A stretch of DNA of 64,000 nt from Peteryoungia algae (GCF_030369675.1 NZ_CP128477.1:1612001-1676000); one strand, 5' to 3'; numbered from the stretch's first letter, positions 19,734 to 28,728 are shown. Notes: a model not told the origin generated them from the sequence alone. Numbers and translations: made by a program.

Positions 19734-21015
19734 CTCCTAGTCCATAGAGGCGTTTGCGGAACGCAGCCTTGTCCTTCAGATAAGTGTCGGACAGGCGGGA
19801 TACAACATAATCGCGATAAGCTTCAGGATAGCGTTCATAGGCGCGGTAGAAACCCTGCTTGTCGAAGACGAAGCGGGAGACGAAATCCTCTGCCGTCAGA
19901 TGCGCGATCAGCCGGTTTGTCAGCCACTGGTCGGGATGGCTGGGCTCCGCACGCACGAGCCAGAGCCGCAGTTTCGGATCGATGTCGGCCATCCGCAGAT
20001 TGCCGGTGCGGCCAAGCGTGCGCAGCGCCTCCTGGAGCATGGGATAGACCCCGCGCTCGTTGATCGCTTTTGCATTGCGATGCAGGAATGTCTGCATCCA
20101 GACGGCATCGGTGCGGCTTAGATCCGGCACCGGATCGAGAGAGGCAGCGACCGAAAGCAGTGCCATTTCCAGCCGATGGGCAAAGAGCCCAGAACTTTCC
20201 ACCCAGCTCGCCCGCGGCAGTTCGAGCCGGCCGGTACGCGCGAGAAAATCGCCGACCAGGCCTGCATCATGGATCGAGATATAGCTGACCTGCCAGGGCC
20301 GTGACCGACGGAAGCCCGGCGCCTCGGGATCACAGATCACGGTGGTGATCTTCTCGTCGACGAAGACGAAGACGCCGCCGAAATGGTCGGCCCAGAAAGC
20401 GTCATGGCGGAAGACAAGCTTGTCCGGCACCAGCGTGTTCTGGCGGATGTCACCGGTCTCCTTCGCCAGCGCCACCATGCGGTTCAGCATGTCGTCATCG
20501 CGCCAGGCATCCGGGCTCGACACCAACGCATCGCAGAGCTGCCGCAACTGCCCGGCCTTGCCGAGCAGGTCTTCCGCCGAGAGGACCTTGAACTTGACCT
20601 CATTGATCGACAACAGGTCTTCCAGCGTCTTCACCTCGGACACACTGTCCTCGATCTCGCCGTAGAGCGTGTCCCGAAGCGTGATGGCATGGATGGCACG
20701 GGCATTGGCCGCGAAGAATTCGTGCATCAGGCCGGCCGTGTTGGAAAAGCTCGTATGCACGACCGGCAGACTGTCCTGCTCCGGTGTGAGGATGATGAAG
20801 CGCCTGTTGACCTTGAGCGGATCGAGATAGTCGGGATCGCCAAGCTCGGCTGCCACCTGCGGCGAGAAGCCGGTAATGTCGATGTCGAATTCGGCGAGTT
20901 TGGTCTCAGGCAGACCGAAGGCGACGAGCGCCTTGTTGTAGCGCGCGACGAGATGCGGCTCGCGGATGGGAAGCAGGCGGCCATAGATGAGTTCGGCTTC
21001 GAGGAGGCGGTTCAT
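19720..21015 (-). CDS. Uncharacterised protein, DUF6638-like
   Basis: 431 residues, no signal peptide or membrane helix, so probably cytoplasmic. I recognise it only as a conserved alphaproteobacterial protein often named DUF6638. Notable segments are EAELIYGRLLPIREPHLVARYN at the start, HEFFAANARAIH, and a Trp/Arg-rich C-terminal half (LRLWLVRAEPSHPDQWLTNRLI, then RYPEAYRDYVVSRLSDTYLKDKAAFRKRLYGLG). No catalytic motif is evident. Its ATG overlaps the stop of the antitoxin gene (ATGA), and its end overlaps the DUF2333 start, so it is translationally coupled on both sides. Confidence 0.75.
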   Translation of the reverse strand: MNRLLEAELIYGRLLPIREPHLVARYNKALVAFGLPETKLAEFDIDITGFSPQVAAELGDPDYLDPLKVNRRFIILTPEQDSLPVVHTSFSNTAGLMHEFFAANARAIHAITLRDTLYGEIEDSVSEVKTLEDLLSINEVKFKVLSAEDLLGKAGQLRQLCDALVSSPDAWRDDDMLNRMVALAKETGDIRQNTLVPDKLVFRHDAFWADHFGGVFVFVDEKITTVICDPEAPGFRRSRPWQVSYISIHDAGLVGDFLARTGRLELPRASWVESSGLFAHRLEMALLSVAASLDPVPDLSRTDAVWMQTFLHRNAKAINERGVYPMLQEALRTLGRTGNLRMADIDPKLRLWLVRAEPSHPDQWLTNRLIAHLTAEDFVSRFVFDKQGFYRAYERYPEAYRDYVVSRLSDTYLKDKAAFRKRLYGLGDDHA

Positions 21016-21422
21016 GCGGTATCTGTGACCTTCCTGTCCTCGTGCCGCCAGTAGAGGTCATCAAGGTCGAGCTTCAAGACATCGGCGATCGCTTTGAGTG
21101 TTGCGACACTGCCGTCCTTCTTGCCGGTTTCGATCTCGGACAGATAAGCGGTGCTGATTCCGGCAGCAGCAGCAAGGTCCTTGGCCGCCATGCCACGAAA
21201 ATCGCGCCAGACGCGGATCGGGCTTTCACCTTCACCCATCCGGTTGACGTACTCGGCAGGGATCAGTTCCTCCTCGCTCGCAGCAAGTTTCCTCTCGAAA
21301 TCGGCGACAGCCAGACTGTCTTCCAAATCCTCGATGCGCGCGATGAGCGCTTCGTAGTCCTTGCGGCTGAGTACGATCATCTCTTCGCCATTTGGCGTCG
21401 TAAACGATGATGCGATCGTCAT
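21012..21422 (-). CDS. XRE-family antitoxin (HigA-like)
   Basis: 136 residues. The C-terminal half (about 70-130) is an XRE helix-turn-helix with AAKDLAAAAGISTAYLSEIE and a following recognition region; the N-terminal half (VLSRKDYEALIARIEDLEDS) resembles the toxin-neutralising part of antitoxins. It lies directly after a RelE-type toxin with overlapping stop and start (TGATG), the toxin-first order of HigBA modules. Its own stop overlaps the start of the DUF6638-like gene, coupling the pair to the larger operon. It should repress its own promoter, probably at the palindrome 21714-21734. Confidence 0.86.
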   Translation of the reverse strand: MTIASSFTTPNGEEMIVLSRKDYEALIARIEDLEDSLAVADFERKLAASEEELIPAEYVNRMGEGESPIRVWRDFRGMAAKDLAAAAGISTAYLSEIETGKKDGSVATLKAIADVLKLDLDDLYWRHEDRKVTDTA

Positions 21423-21682
21423 CAGAGCTCTCCCTCATAGGCTTCACCGCGTGCTGCGACACGCACCACGTCAACGACGGTTCCGTCTTCACGAAAGATC
21501 ACGCGCCAGTCCCCGATCCTCAGGCGATGGTAACGGCTGTCACGTAACTTTTTGACATTGTTGGCGAGGGAAGCCGGGTCGGTGGCATACTGAAGAACCT
21601 TCGACCGGATACGTCGCGCCTCGTTTGCCGGGATCCGGTTCAAGCTACGAATGGCATCCTTGCTGTAAACAACGTCCCGCAC
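21422..21682 (-). CDS. RelE/ParE-superfamily toxin (HigB-like)
   Basis: 86 residues with the RelE fold signature: KDAIRSLNRIPANEARRIRSKVLQ, LRDSRYHRLRIGDWRVIF and a closing DVVRVAARGEAYE. Basic residues in the RLRIGDWRVIF strand are those that bind mRNA in RelE-type ribosome-dependent nucleases. The start is GTG at 21682 with AGAGG upstream. The gene is 51 bases behind the AAA+ ATPase stop, with a perfect palindrome in between. It is intact, so it is likely active; target and activation conditions are unknown. Confidence 0.88.
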   Translation of the reverse strand: MRDVVYSKDAIRSLNRIPANEARRIRSKVLQYATDPASLANNVKKLRDSRYHRLRIGDWRVIFREDGTVVDVVRVAARGEAYEGEL

Positions 21683-21713
21683 ATCCTACCTCTCAACCCA
21701 GGCCACGACAACC

Positions 21714-21734
21714 AAATTCGCAAATAGCGAATTT
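21714..21734. promoter_or_regulatory. Palindromic operator of the toxin-antitoxin pair
   Basis: Arms AAATTCGC (21714-21721) and GCGAATTT (21727-21734) form a perfect 8-bp inverted repeat with a 5-base spacer, starting at the ATPase stop codon and upstream of the toxin. It suits autorepression by the XRE antitoxin and implies an internal promoter. Confidence 0.6.
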
Positions 21735-23647
21735 CACCACATCCCCTCCCCCTTCATGCGCTCGATCTCGGCAATCGCCCGCTCGCGCTGCCGCTCCCGG
21801 CGAATGATCTCGGACACGGCTGCATCGTCCGACTTGTCGGCGTAGCGGAATTCGCTGTCGGCGTATCGGTTGATTTCCTGCAGGATCATCTCCATCGTCA
21901 CAGGCCCGCGCATCTCGGAGATCATCGCCTTCTTCTCGTCGTAGCTCTTGTGGACGAAGGTTTGCGGGCTTTCGAACCAGGCATCGGGCAGTTCGACATC
22001 CATTGCCCGCATCTTGATCGCATCGGTGATGTTCTTGATCGCACGGCCGGTGAAGCGCGGTTCGGCGAGCTTGATCGCATGCAGATAGGCGCCGACATCG
22101 GCCAGGGTCTCGATTTTGCCCTCGGACGTCCCGTAGCGTTCCCAGACGGCAACCAGGCCGTCTTCCCTGGGGCGGTCGTGCTCGCCATAGGAGCGGCTGA
22201 CGGCCTTCTGGATCTCCTGACCGGCGAACAACTGGTGTTCGCCAAGCGGGATGGAATGGTTCTTGCCGACCAGCAGCGAGAAGATGTCGATATAGTCCTC
22301 GCGTGTCTGCGGCCCGTCGACCAGCCAGCGGGCACCGGCGCGCTGGCGCAGCGCATCGTCGACGTTTTCAGGATAGTTGGAGAACATCCCGAAAGTGGCA
22401 TTACCGCGCACCACGGTCGAGGCGCCGGCAAAGCTCTCCATCAGCACGGCCGTCACCTCGTGCTGGCCGGCGGACGCCCGGTCGTCCGAGCGCTTGGCCG
22501 TCACCTGGTCGATGTCATCGATCGTGCCGAAGCCGATGACGCGCGGGTTGAGCACGGCGTTGACGAAGCTCTTGGCATTCTGGCCCGACTTGCCCTGATA
22601 GGACGAGATCTGGTCGACGCCGAAATTCTCGTAGTGAAAGGCGTAGCCGGCCATCTGGCAGTAGTCGTTCAAGAGACCCGCCAGCATCTGGATCAGGATC
22701 GTCTTGCCCGTGCCCGGCATGCCGTCGCCGATGAAGGTGAACAGAAAACCGCCGAGATCGACGAAGGGGTTCATCTGCCGGTCGAAATCATAGGCCATCA
22801 GCATCTTGGCGAGCTTGAGCGCCTGATATTTGGCGATGTGGTTGCCGACGATCTCTTCCGGCTTCTTGAAGCTCATCGTCAGCGGCTTCGACTTTGCCCC
22901 CGGCACAGCGTCGAAACCACTGAGGGTGAAATCGTCCTGATCGACGCGGATATGGGCGTTTTCGAAGACGCCGAGATGCTCGAAGCGCGCCTTGCGGGTC
23001 AGAAGCCCGTCCAGCGCGAGATCTGCGACACCACGCACCCGGCCGATCAGCGTCGCATCGTCACCGGCACCCTGCACGGCCGTATCGATGCCAGCGATCA
23101 TGCTTTTGAGCGCATCCTGCGCCGTATCGAACAGGAAATCCGGCGCACGGATGCCATCGAGCTGCTCCCCCTCGCCAGCCACTGTGGACTTCAGGTAAGC
23201 GGCGAAGGCAAAGGCCGCGACATAGGCCTGGGAGGTGAGAAGCGCCTTGAACCGGGCGGCTTCCTCGCCCTGCAGGGGCGCACTGATATTGCGGGCCTGC
23301 AAAGGCTCCAGCTCGCTCTGCCGGGCAAAAACGTCCGATATCGCAAGCGCCACCTGCACGCCGCGGCGCACGCGGTAGAGCACGGTATGCTGGGCAGGCG
23401 TCAGCAGCGGATCGGCAGTGCCGCTCGCCTGGATGGTCTTGGCAAGCTCGATCTCGCGGGTGCGCCGCACGGACCCGGTCGAGACCGTCGAGACGAAACG
23501 CCGTCCGGTACCGGCGATCGGCGCACCGGAGGTAGCCTCGCCCTGATCGAGCACCACGAACCGCGTCACGAGCCCCTGAGCGACCGCGAGATGTTTGGCG
23601 ATATCGTCTTCCCGAAGCGTGGTCAGCCCTGCCGTCAGTTCACTCAT
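21734..23647 (-). CDS. AAA+ family ATPase of an uncharacterised operon
   Basis: 637 residues. An N-terminal region without recognised domains (1-290) precedes a AAA+ module: Walker A GMPGTGKT (about 310), Walker B FGTIDDIDQ (about 372) and a likely arginine finger in DDALRQRAGARWLVDG (about 440). The FSNYPENVDDALRQR stretch is like sensor regions of MoxR/CbbQ-related or classical AAA proteins. The C-terminus is highly charged and helical (RRERQRERAIAEIERMKGEGMW). Start ATG lies two bases after the stop of the upstream gene. It presumably remodels or extracts a partner encoded in the operon; the substrate is unknown. Confidence 0.85.
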   Translation of the reverse strand: MSELTAGLTTLREDDIAKHLAVAQGLVTRFVVLDQGEATSGAPIAGTGRRFVSTVSTGSVRRTREIELAKTIQASGTADPLLTPAQHTVLYRVRRGVQVALAISDVFARQSELEPLQARNISAPLQGEEAARFKALLTSQAYVAAFAFAAYLKSTVAGEGEQLDGIRAPDFLFDTAQDALKSMIAGIDTAVQGAGDDATLIGRVRGVADLALDGLLTRKARFEHLGVFENAHIRVDQDDFTLSGFDAVPGAKSKPLTMSFKKPEEIVGNHIAKYQALKLAKMLMAYDFDRQMNPFVDLGGFLFTFIGDGMPGTGKTILIQMLAGLLNDYCQMAGYAFHYENFGVDQISSYQGKSGQNAKSFVNAVLNPRVIGFGTIDDIDQVTAKRSDDRASAGQHEVTAVLMESFAGASTVVRGNATFGMFSNYPENVDDALRQRAGARWLVDGPQTREDYIDIFSLLVGKNHSIPLGEHQLFAGQEIQKAVSRSYGEHDRPREDGLVAVWERYGTSEGKIETLADVGAYLHAIKLAEPRFTGRAIKNITDAIKMRAMDVELPDAWFESPQTFVHKSYDEKKAMISEMRGPVTMEMILQEINRYADSEFRYADKSDDAAVSEIIRRERQRERAIAEIERMKGEGMW

Positions 23648-23649
23648 GC

Positions 23650-24801
23650 TCAGACCTCGCTCACGACCTGGTTGCCGGAAATCACGTGCACCTTGAAATT
23701 GCCGAAGATCGGCTTGATCTCGCCGGCCGCATACAGAGCCTGATAGGCGTCGTGCGGCACCAGCGCGTGCTTCTCATAGGTCGAGACCCCCATGCGCGCG
23801 GCCTCCAGATCATGCGTCTCGATGTGGAATTCCTGTGAGGCCGGCGTCGAGGAGAAAAAGCCCTTCACCGCCGGCTGCTCGCGCTTGGAAAACACCTCCT
23901 GCACCGTCCAGGTCATCACCCAGGCATTTTCAGGTCTGCGCACCCGGTCGAGAATTTCGGTCACGCGGCCGGAATTCTGGGTCAAACCCGTCGAATAGAG
24001 CGGCCCGAGCACCACGCGCCGGACGGACTTCGGATGGAGGTTGGGAAAGTCCCGGTCCATATTGGTGGCGATCGTGGCCGGGGTCAGGGAGTAGGCCGAG
24101 TTCTTCGCACAGAAATCGTCGAATATGCGGGCGAGTTCGGGATTGAGCAGGCCGCCGACGGGTAGCGGGATCTCGACGGTATCGTTCAGCCTGCCGTCGT
24201 CTGAAACCAGGATCTTTGTGACGTTCTCGGAGGAATCCTCGATCGTCGCGAGATAGATCATGGGCAGCGTGTTCACCCCGTCGAACGCGGCCCATGTGAC
24301 CAGATAGGACGGCCGGCGCGATTGCGCATTGACGCTCACGGCAACGGTCGTCGGCAGCACGAAGGGCGAGAAGATCTCGCCCGCACTGACCTGTTCCAGA
24401 TAGAGCCGTTCGGCGATCTGCTGCTGCAGGGCGGCGGGAAAATCCTTCTGCCGCAGAATGAAATCGACCATTTCGGCGCGCAGCTTGTCGACGGCAGGGA
24501 TCGTGGAAAGCCTGGACGTCGCTCCCGCCCGATCGTTCTCCAGTTCCAGCACGTTCTGGAAGATCGGAAAGCCGCTTTCGGCCTGGGCGATCTTGAACTG
24601 GCCGGTGAAGCCGATGCGGTTTTGCCAGGAGGTGAAGGAGTTCCTCAATCGGTCGAGATAAGGCAGGAGATAGAGCGTCGGCGGCCCCGTCTCGCCGAAG
24701 CGGCGATCGGACTGGCCGAAGAACTGCTCGAGCCCTGACAGCGCCGAGGCCATGGTGGCGAAATAGTGCGACACGGCACTGTTACGATCGACGACGTTCA
24801 T
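23650..24801 (-). CDS. Conserved protein of unknown function in the AAA+ operon
   Basis: 383 residues, no signal peptide or membrane helix. I do not recognise the family. Readable features are an N-terminal helical segment (MASALSGLEQFFGQSDRRF), a central RRPSYLVTWAAFDGVNTLPMIYLATIE region of probable beta strands, and a C-terminal HIETHDLEAARMGVSTYEKHALVPHD. It is adjacent to the AAA+ ATPase with only two bases between stop and start, which suggests stoichiometric production and a physical partnership. Confidence 0.75.
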   Translation of the reverse strand: MNVVDRNSAVSHYFATMASALSGLEQFFGQSDRRFGETGPPTLYLLPYLDRLRNSFTSWQNRIGFTGQFKIAQAESGFPIFQNVLELENDRAGATSRLSTIPAVDKLRAEMVDFILRQKDFPAALQQQIAERLYLEQVSAGEIFSPFVLPTTVAVSVNAQSRRPSYLVTWAAFDGVNTLPMIYLATIEDSSENVTKILVSDDGRLNDTVEIPLPVGGLLNPELARIFDDFCAKNSAYSLTPATIATNMDRDFPNLHPKSVRRVVLGPLYSTGLTQNSGRVTEILDRVRRPENAWVMTWTVQEVFSKREQPAVKGFFSSTPASQEFHIETHDLEAARMGVSTYEKHALVPHDAYQALYAAGEIKPIFGNFKVHVISGNQVVSEV

Positions 24802-24879
24802 GACCCTCCCCCATCGATTCGACCGCGCACCGCGAGCGCGGCACGCGGCCTGATGGCCGCGTCCACATCAACGGCATGC

Positions 24880-25968
24880 TCAAGGCTTCACGTAATTGGC
24901 CGCATTGTGCTTGTCGAGAACGGACTGGAAGCGGCGCGCAAAGGCCTCGTCGGCGAGCTTCTTGCGGCGCTGAATGTCCTGCGTCGAGAGCATGTTCTTC
25001 TCGTGCAGCTCCAGGAGATCGCCGATATGCCGCTGTGCGGCGGCTCCGATGCCGGCCATGGTCTCTTCTGCGGCCGTATCGACCTGGCTTCCGAGCGTGT
25101 TGATCCGGTGTGCCACATCCTGCTGGGCAGCAGTCTTCAGCGAATCTTCGAGGGCCTTGTAGAGAACGATGCGCTGCTCGGTGTCGATGGTCAGCTTGTT
25201 GATCAGCGTGTTCTGCGCGGCGATCTGGTTGTTGAGGCTGTCGACGAAGGTCTGGAACATCGAGGTATAGCGTTCCAGCGTCTGGCTTTCGGCCAGCAGT
25301 TCCTGTTCGCGCGCCTGCGCCTGATTGTAATCGGTCGCCAGCTTCGAACGATCGGCCTCGAGTGCCGTGCGTTCCGACGTGTCGGTGGACGCGGCGATCT
25401 TGTTCTCGATATCGAGCAGCGCCGGGTTGAGCGTCTCGATTTTGTTCTGGGTCTCTTCCAGATTGGCGATCGTCTGCTTGCGCCGCTCGATCACCTGCAC
25501 GAGGCTCGCCTCGGATGTCTTGTAGCGCTCCTCGAGAACCATTTTCTGCTCTTTGAGAATGCCGACGATGCTGTCGGACTTGGCGAGCAGTTCCTGCAGA
25601 TTGCCGGCCAGCGACATGTTGCGGACGCGCTCGGTGCGCATGCGCTGCGCCTTCTGCTTGGAGAAGATCCCGATGAACTTTTCCATGCCGGAAAAGCTCT
25701 TCATGCTTTCGAACTCCGCACCGAAGACATTGGTCGCGTCTTCAAGCCCGATGATCAGGTCGGCGATGTTGGATTCCATCACCTTCTGCTGGCTGAGGAC
25801 ATCGGAAATCCGCGCATTCTCGATGTCGAAATCCTGACCCGTCAGCTTGGAATCGCTCTTGGCGAGCGTATCCAGCACCACCCCGGACTGCTCGATCTTG
25901 CCGCGCATCTCCGAGACGATCTTGCGCGTCTTCTCGATCTCGCTGTCGAACGATTGCAAAGTCGCCAT
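24880..25968 (-). CDS. Long coiled-coil protein, first gene of the AAA+ operon
   Basis: 362 residues, almost entirely helical with heptad character from about 10 to 280 (SEIEKTRKIVSEMRGKIEQ; IERRKQTIANLEETQNKIE; LEADRSKLATDYNQAQARE). There is no membrane helix. The C-terminal part resembles, weakly, TelA/KlaA tellurite-resistance proteins; I would not assign that family without a profile search. ATG 25968 has GGGGAG upstream. It opens the operon, 78 bases ahead of the next gene. A filament, scaffold or membrane-sensing role is possible. Confidence 0.75.
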   Translation of the reverse strand: MATLQSFDSEIEKTRKIVSEMRGKIEQSGVVLDTLAKSDSKLTGQDFDIENARISDVLSQQKVMESNIADLIIGLEDATNVFGAEFESMKSFSGMEKFIGIFSKQKAQRMRTERVRNMSLAGNLQELLAKSDSIVGILKEQKMVLEERYKTSEASLVQVIERRKQTIANLEETQNKIETLNPALLDIENKIAASTDTSERTALEADRSKLATDYNQAQAREQELLAESQTLERYTSMFQTFVDSLNNQIAAQNTLINKLTIDTEQRIVLYKALEDSLKTAAQQDVAHRINTLGSQVDTAAEETMAGIGAAAQRHIGDLLELHEKNMLSTQDIQRRKKLADEAFARRFQSVLDKHNAANYVKP

Positions 25969-26168
25969 GTCGTCTCCCCGTCCCTCATTCCGGCAGCGCG
26001 CCGGATTCGTTGCTACCATAGCGCGTTTCCCCGTGCAGGAAAGTATCGCATCGCACAGGGACCGTTGCCTTCACCCGATATGGATGGCCGCAGCGGCCAC
26101 ACAAGAGGCGCCAGCAGAGAAATGCGACAGCCGCGAAACGGCTGCCGCATCGGGGTCTTCGACTTGGG
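25969..26168. other. Probable promoter region of the AAA+ operon
   Basis: 200 bases between the cytochrome c stop and the coiled-coil start, both on the minus strand. No convincing -35/-10 pair, terminator or ORF was found. Confidence 0.35.
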
Positions 26169-26555
26169 TCACTGCCCGCCGGCAGCGGGATCCTTGAGAT
26201 AGGCGATGATGTTGACGAGATCCTCGTCCTTCTTGACGCCGGCATAGGCCATCTTGGTGCCCTTCACGACGGCCTTTGGCGCCTTGAGATATTGAGACAG
26301 TGTGGCCTCGTCCCAGACCTTGCCCTGGCCGAATTCGGTCATGGCCGGCGAATATTTGTAGCCCGCGATCGAGGCGATCGGGCGGCCGACGACACCTTGC
26401 AGATGCGGGCCGACCTTGTTCTTTGCCTCGGTCGCGACGTGACAGGCCTGGCAGGCCTTGAACGCCTTGGCGCCGGCGACCGGATCACCGTCGGCAAAAG
26501 CGGGCAACGGTGTTGCCGTCAGTGCGAGCAGCACGATCAGTGAAGACGTCTTCAT
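26169..26555 (-). CDS. Class I cytochrome c, periplasmic
   Basis: 128 residues with a signal peptide cut after about residue 22 (PAFA). One haem site CQACH (about 35-39) and a distal Met in TKMAYAGV (about 101) give the usual His/Met ligation. GPHLQGVVGRPIASIAGYKYSPAM is the classic cytochrome c2/c550 core. It would shuttle electrons between the bc1 complex and terminal oxidases or other periplasmic enzymes. It is transcribed alone, divergent from choX. Confidence 0.92.
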   Translation of the reverse strand: MKTSSLIVLLALTATPLPAFADGDPVAGAKAFKACQACHVATEAKNKVGPHLQGVVGRPIASIAGYKYSPAMTEFGQGKVWDEATLSQYLKAPKAVVKGTKMAYAGVKKDEDLVNIIAYLKDPAAGGQ

Positions 26556-26807
26556 CGAAACTCCTATCTCCCAAAAAGGCGCGTAGGCGCCGCGCCCATC
26601 GCATCACCTGTTCGCATGAGATGCAAGGCGACGCTTTGACGCCCATCAAGTCCCGAACTTTTTTTTGCAGTGCCGCAGCGCCCTGCCCGCCAAGGCGCTC
26701 AAGTCGCAAACAGGGCCGGTGCCGCGGCGCAAACGCACGGGCATCCTTGCAATTCTCTGGTATTGAATGTTGACTTGGGAACATTAAAAAAAAACGGGAG
26801 TCTTTCA

Positions 26808-27764
26808 ATGACGCATCTCTCCACCTACCGCCGCACACTCGTGGCCGCCGTTTCACTCTTCGCCGTCTCGGCGATGCCGCTTTCGGCTCAGGAAGCCGCA
26901 AGCTGCTCCAGCGTCCGCTTCTCGGATGTCGGCTGGACCGACATCACCGCGACGACCGCAACGGCCTCCGTTGTCCTGAAGGCACTCGGTTACGAGCCGA
27001 CCACGACGGTCCTCTCCGTCCCGGTGACCTATTCCTCGCTGAAGAACAAGGACATCGACGTTTTCCTCGGCAACTGGATGCCGACCATGGAAGGCGACAT
27101 CGCCCCCTATCGCGAAGACAAGTCGGTCGAGATTTTCGGGCCGAACCTCGAAGGCGCGAAATACACGCTCGCCACCAATGCCAAGGGCGCTGAACTCGGG
27201 ATCAAGGACTTCGCCGACATTGCGAAGAACAAGGATGCCCTGGATGGCAAGATCTACGGCATCGAGCCCGGCAATGACGGCAACCGCCTGATCCTCGACA
27301 TGATCGACGGCAACAAGTTCGAACTCGGTGACTTCGAAGTCGTCGAATCCTCCGAACAGGGCATGTTGGCCCAGGTCGCCCGCTCCGAGAAGGATGACGT
27401 TCCGGTTGTCTTCCTCGGCTGGGAACCGCATCCGATGAATGCCAATTTCAAGCTGACCTACCTGTCCGGCGGCGACGATGTCTTCGGGCCTGATTTCGGT
27501 GGCGCGACCATTTTCACCAACACCCGCGCCGGCTACACGGCCGAATGCCCGAATGTCGGCAAGTTCGTCACCAATCTGAAGTTCACGCTCCAGATGGAAA
27601 ACGAGATCATGGGCAAGATCCTGAATGACGGTCAGGATGCCGAAGAGGCTGCAAGCGACTGGCTGAAGGCCAATCCGGCCGCCATCGAGCCCTGGCTCGC
27701 CGGCGTGACCACCAAGGACGGCGGCGACGGCCTCGGCGCTGTGAAGGCGGCGCTGGGCCTCTGA
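26808..27764 (+). CDS. choX: Choline ABC transporter, substrate-binding protein ChoX
   Basis: 318-residue periplasmic binding protein. The signal peptide ends near LSAQ (about 27). The family's aromatic choline cage can be seen in GWTDITATTATASVV, GNWMPTMEGD and FLGWEPHPMN. It is the first gene of a choXWV operon homologous to the high-affinity choline system of S. meliloti, where choline becomes glycine betaine for osmoprotection or is used as a carbon source. ATG 26808 has GGGAG upstream. No bet genes are in the window. Confidence 0.93.
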   Translation: MTHLSTYRRTLVAAVSLFAVSAMPLSAQEAASCSSVRFSDVGWTDITATTATASVVLKALGYEPTTTVLSVPVTYSSLKNKDIDVFLGNWMPTMEGDIAPYREDKSVEIFGPNLEGAKYTLATNAKGAELGIKDFADIAKNKDALDGKIYGIEPGNDGNRLILDMIDGNKFELGDFEVVESSEQGMLAQVARSEKDDVPVVFLGWEPHPMNANFKLTYLSGGDDVFGPDFGGATIFTNTRAGYTAECPNVGKFVTNLKFTLQMENEIMGKILNDGQDAEEAASDWLKANPAAIEPWLAGVTTKDGGDGLGAVKAALGL

Positions 27765-27858
27765 TCCCTGTCCATCGATCGTGGAACCGCGCGGCTGGCA
27801 AGGTGATCCGGCCGCGCGGACTCCCAGGCATTGAACCTGTGGCCAATCGGGGACAAAC

Positions 27859-28728
27859 ATGGAATTTCTGACAGACAACAAACTGCCCATCGGACCCTGG
27901 TCGAAGAATGTCGTCGACTGGCTGACCGACAACGTCGATTTTGTATTCGACTTCATTGCGGACATTCTGAGCGCGTCGATCGATGCGATGCTCTTCGTTC
28001 TCCAGGGACCGTTTCTCGATGACACCCCGGTCGAAAGCTTCTACCCGCTTTTCATGATCCTGCTGTTTTCGCTGGTCGCCTGGCTCATGCGCCGATCGCT
28101 TGGCGTGGTCGCTTTCACCTTTCTCGGCCTTCTGCTGATCTACAATCAGGGCTACTGGAAGGAGACGATGGAGACGTTGGCGCTGGTGCTGGCCGCGACA
28201 TGTGTCTGCATGGTCATCGGCCTGCCGATCGGCATCGCCTGCGCCCGCCGTCCCTGGCTCTATGCCGGCGTCCGTCCGGTGCTTGACCTGATGCAGACGA
28301 TCCCGACCTTCGTTTACCTCATTCCGGCCCTCATCCTCTTCGGGCTCGGCATGGTACCCGGCCTGATCGCGACCGTGATCTTCGCCATCGCCGCCCCAAT
28401 TCGCCTCACCCGCCTCGGCATCATTTCGACGCCGCCCTCGCTGGTCGAAGCGGCAATTGCCTTCGGCGCCACGCCGATGCAGGTGCTGCGCAAGGTCGAA
28501 TTGCCCTTCGCCATGCCGCAGATCATGGCCGGCCTCACCCAGACGATCATGCTCTCGCTGTCGATGGTCGTCATCGCGGCGCTGGTCGGCGCGAGCGGTC
28601 TCGGCGTGCCTGTCGTCCGCGCACTGAACACCGTGAACATCGCCCGGGGCTTCGAAGCAGGCCTCTGCATCGTGATCCTCGCCATCATCCTGGACCGGAT
28701 CTTCCGCATGCCTGGAGAAGACGCATGA
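27859..28728 (+). CDS. choW: Choline ABC transporter, permease ChoW
   Basis: 289-residue inner-membrane permease with about seven helices and the ABC permease coupling loop SLVEAAIAFGATPMQVLRKVELP (about 195-217). The N-terminal amphipathic part (residues 1-55) is typical of the ProW/ChoW group. It lies 94 bases after choX and overlaps choV by four bases (ATGA). Confidence 0.93.
   Translation: MEFLTDNKLPIGPWSKNVVDWLTDNVDFVFDFIADILSASIDAMLFVLQGPFLDDTPVESFYPLFMILLFSLVAWLMRRSLGVVAFTFLGLLLIYNQGYWKETMETLALVLAATCVCMVIGLPIGIACARRPWLYAGVRPVLDLMQTIPTFVYLIPALILFGLGMVPGLIATVIFAIAAPIRLTRLGIISTPPSLVEAAIAFGATPMQVLRKVELPFAMPQIMAGLTQTIMLSLSMVVIAALVGASGLGVPVVRALNTVNIARGFEAGLCIVILAIILDRIFRMPGEDA

Noticed and set aside
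21950..23743. 597-codon open frame on the plus strand
   Set aside because: Antisense to the AAA+ ATPase, which has proper Walker motifs.
24880..25968. Naming the coiled-coil protein TelA
   Set aside because: Resemblance is limited to general helical pattern in the C-terminal part; a profile search is needed before naming.
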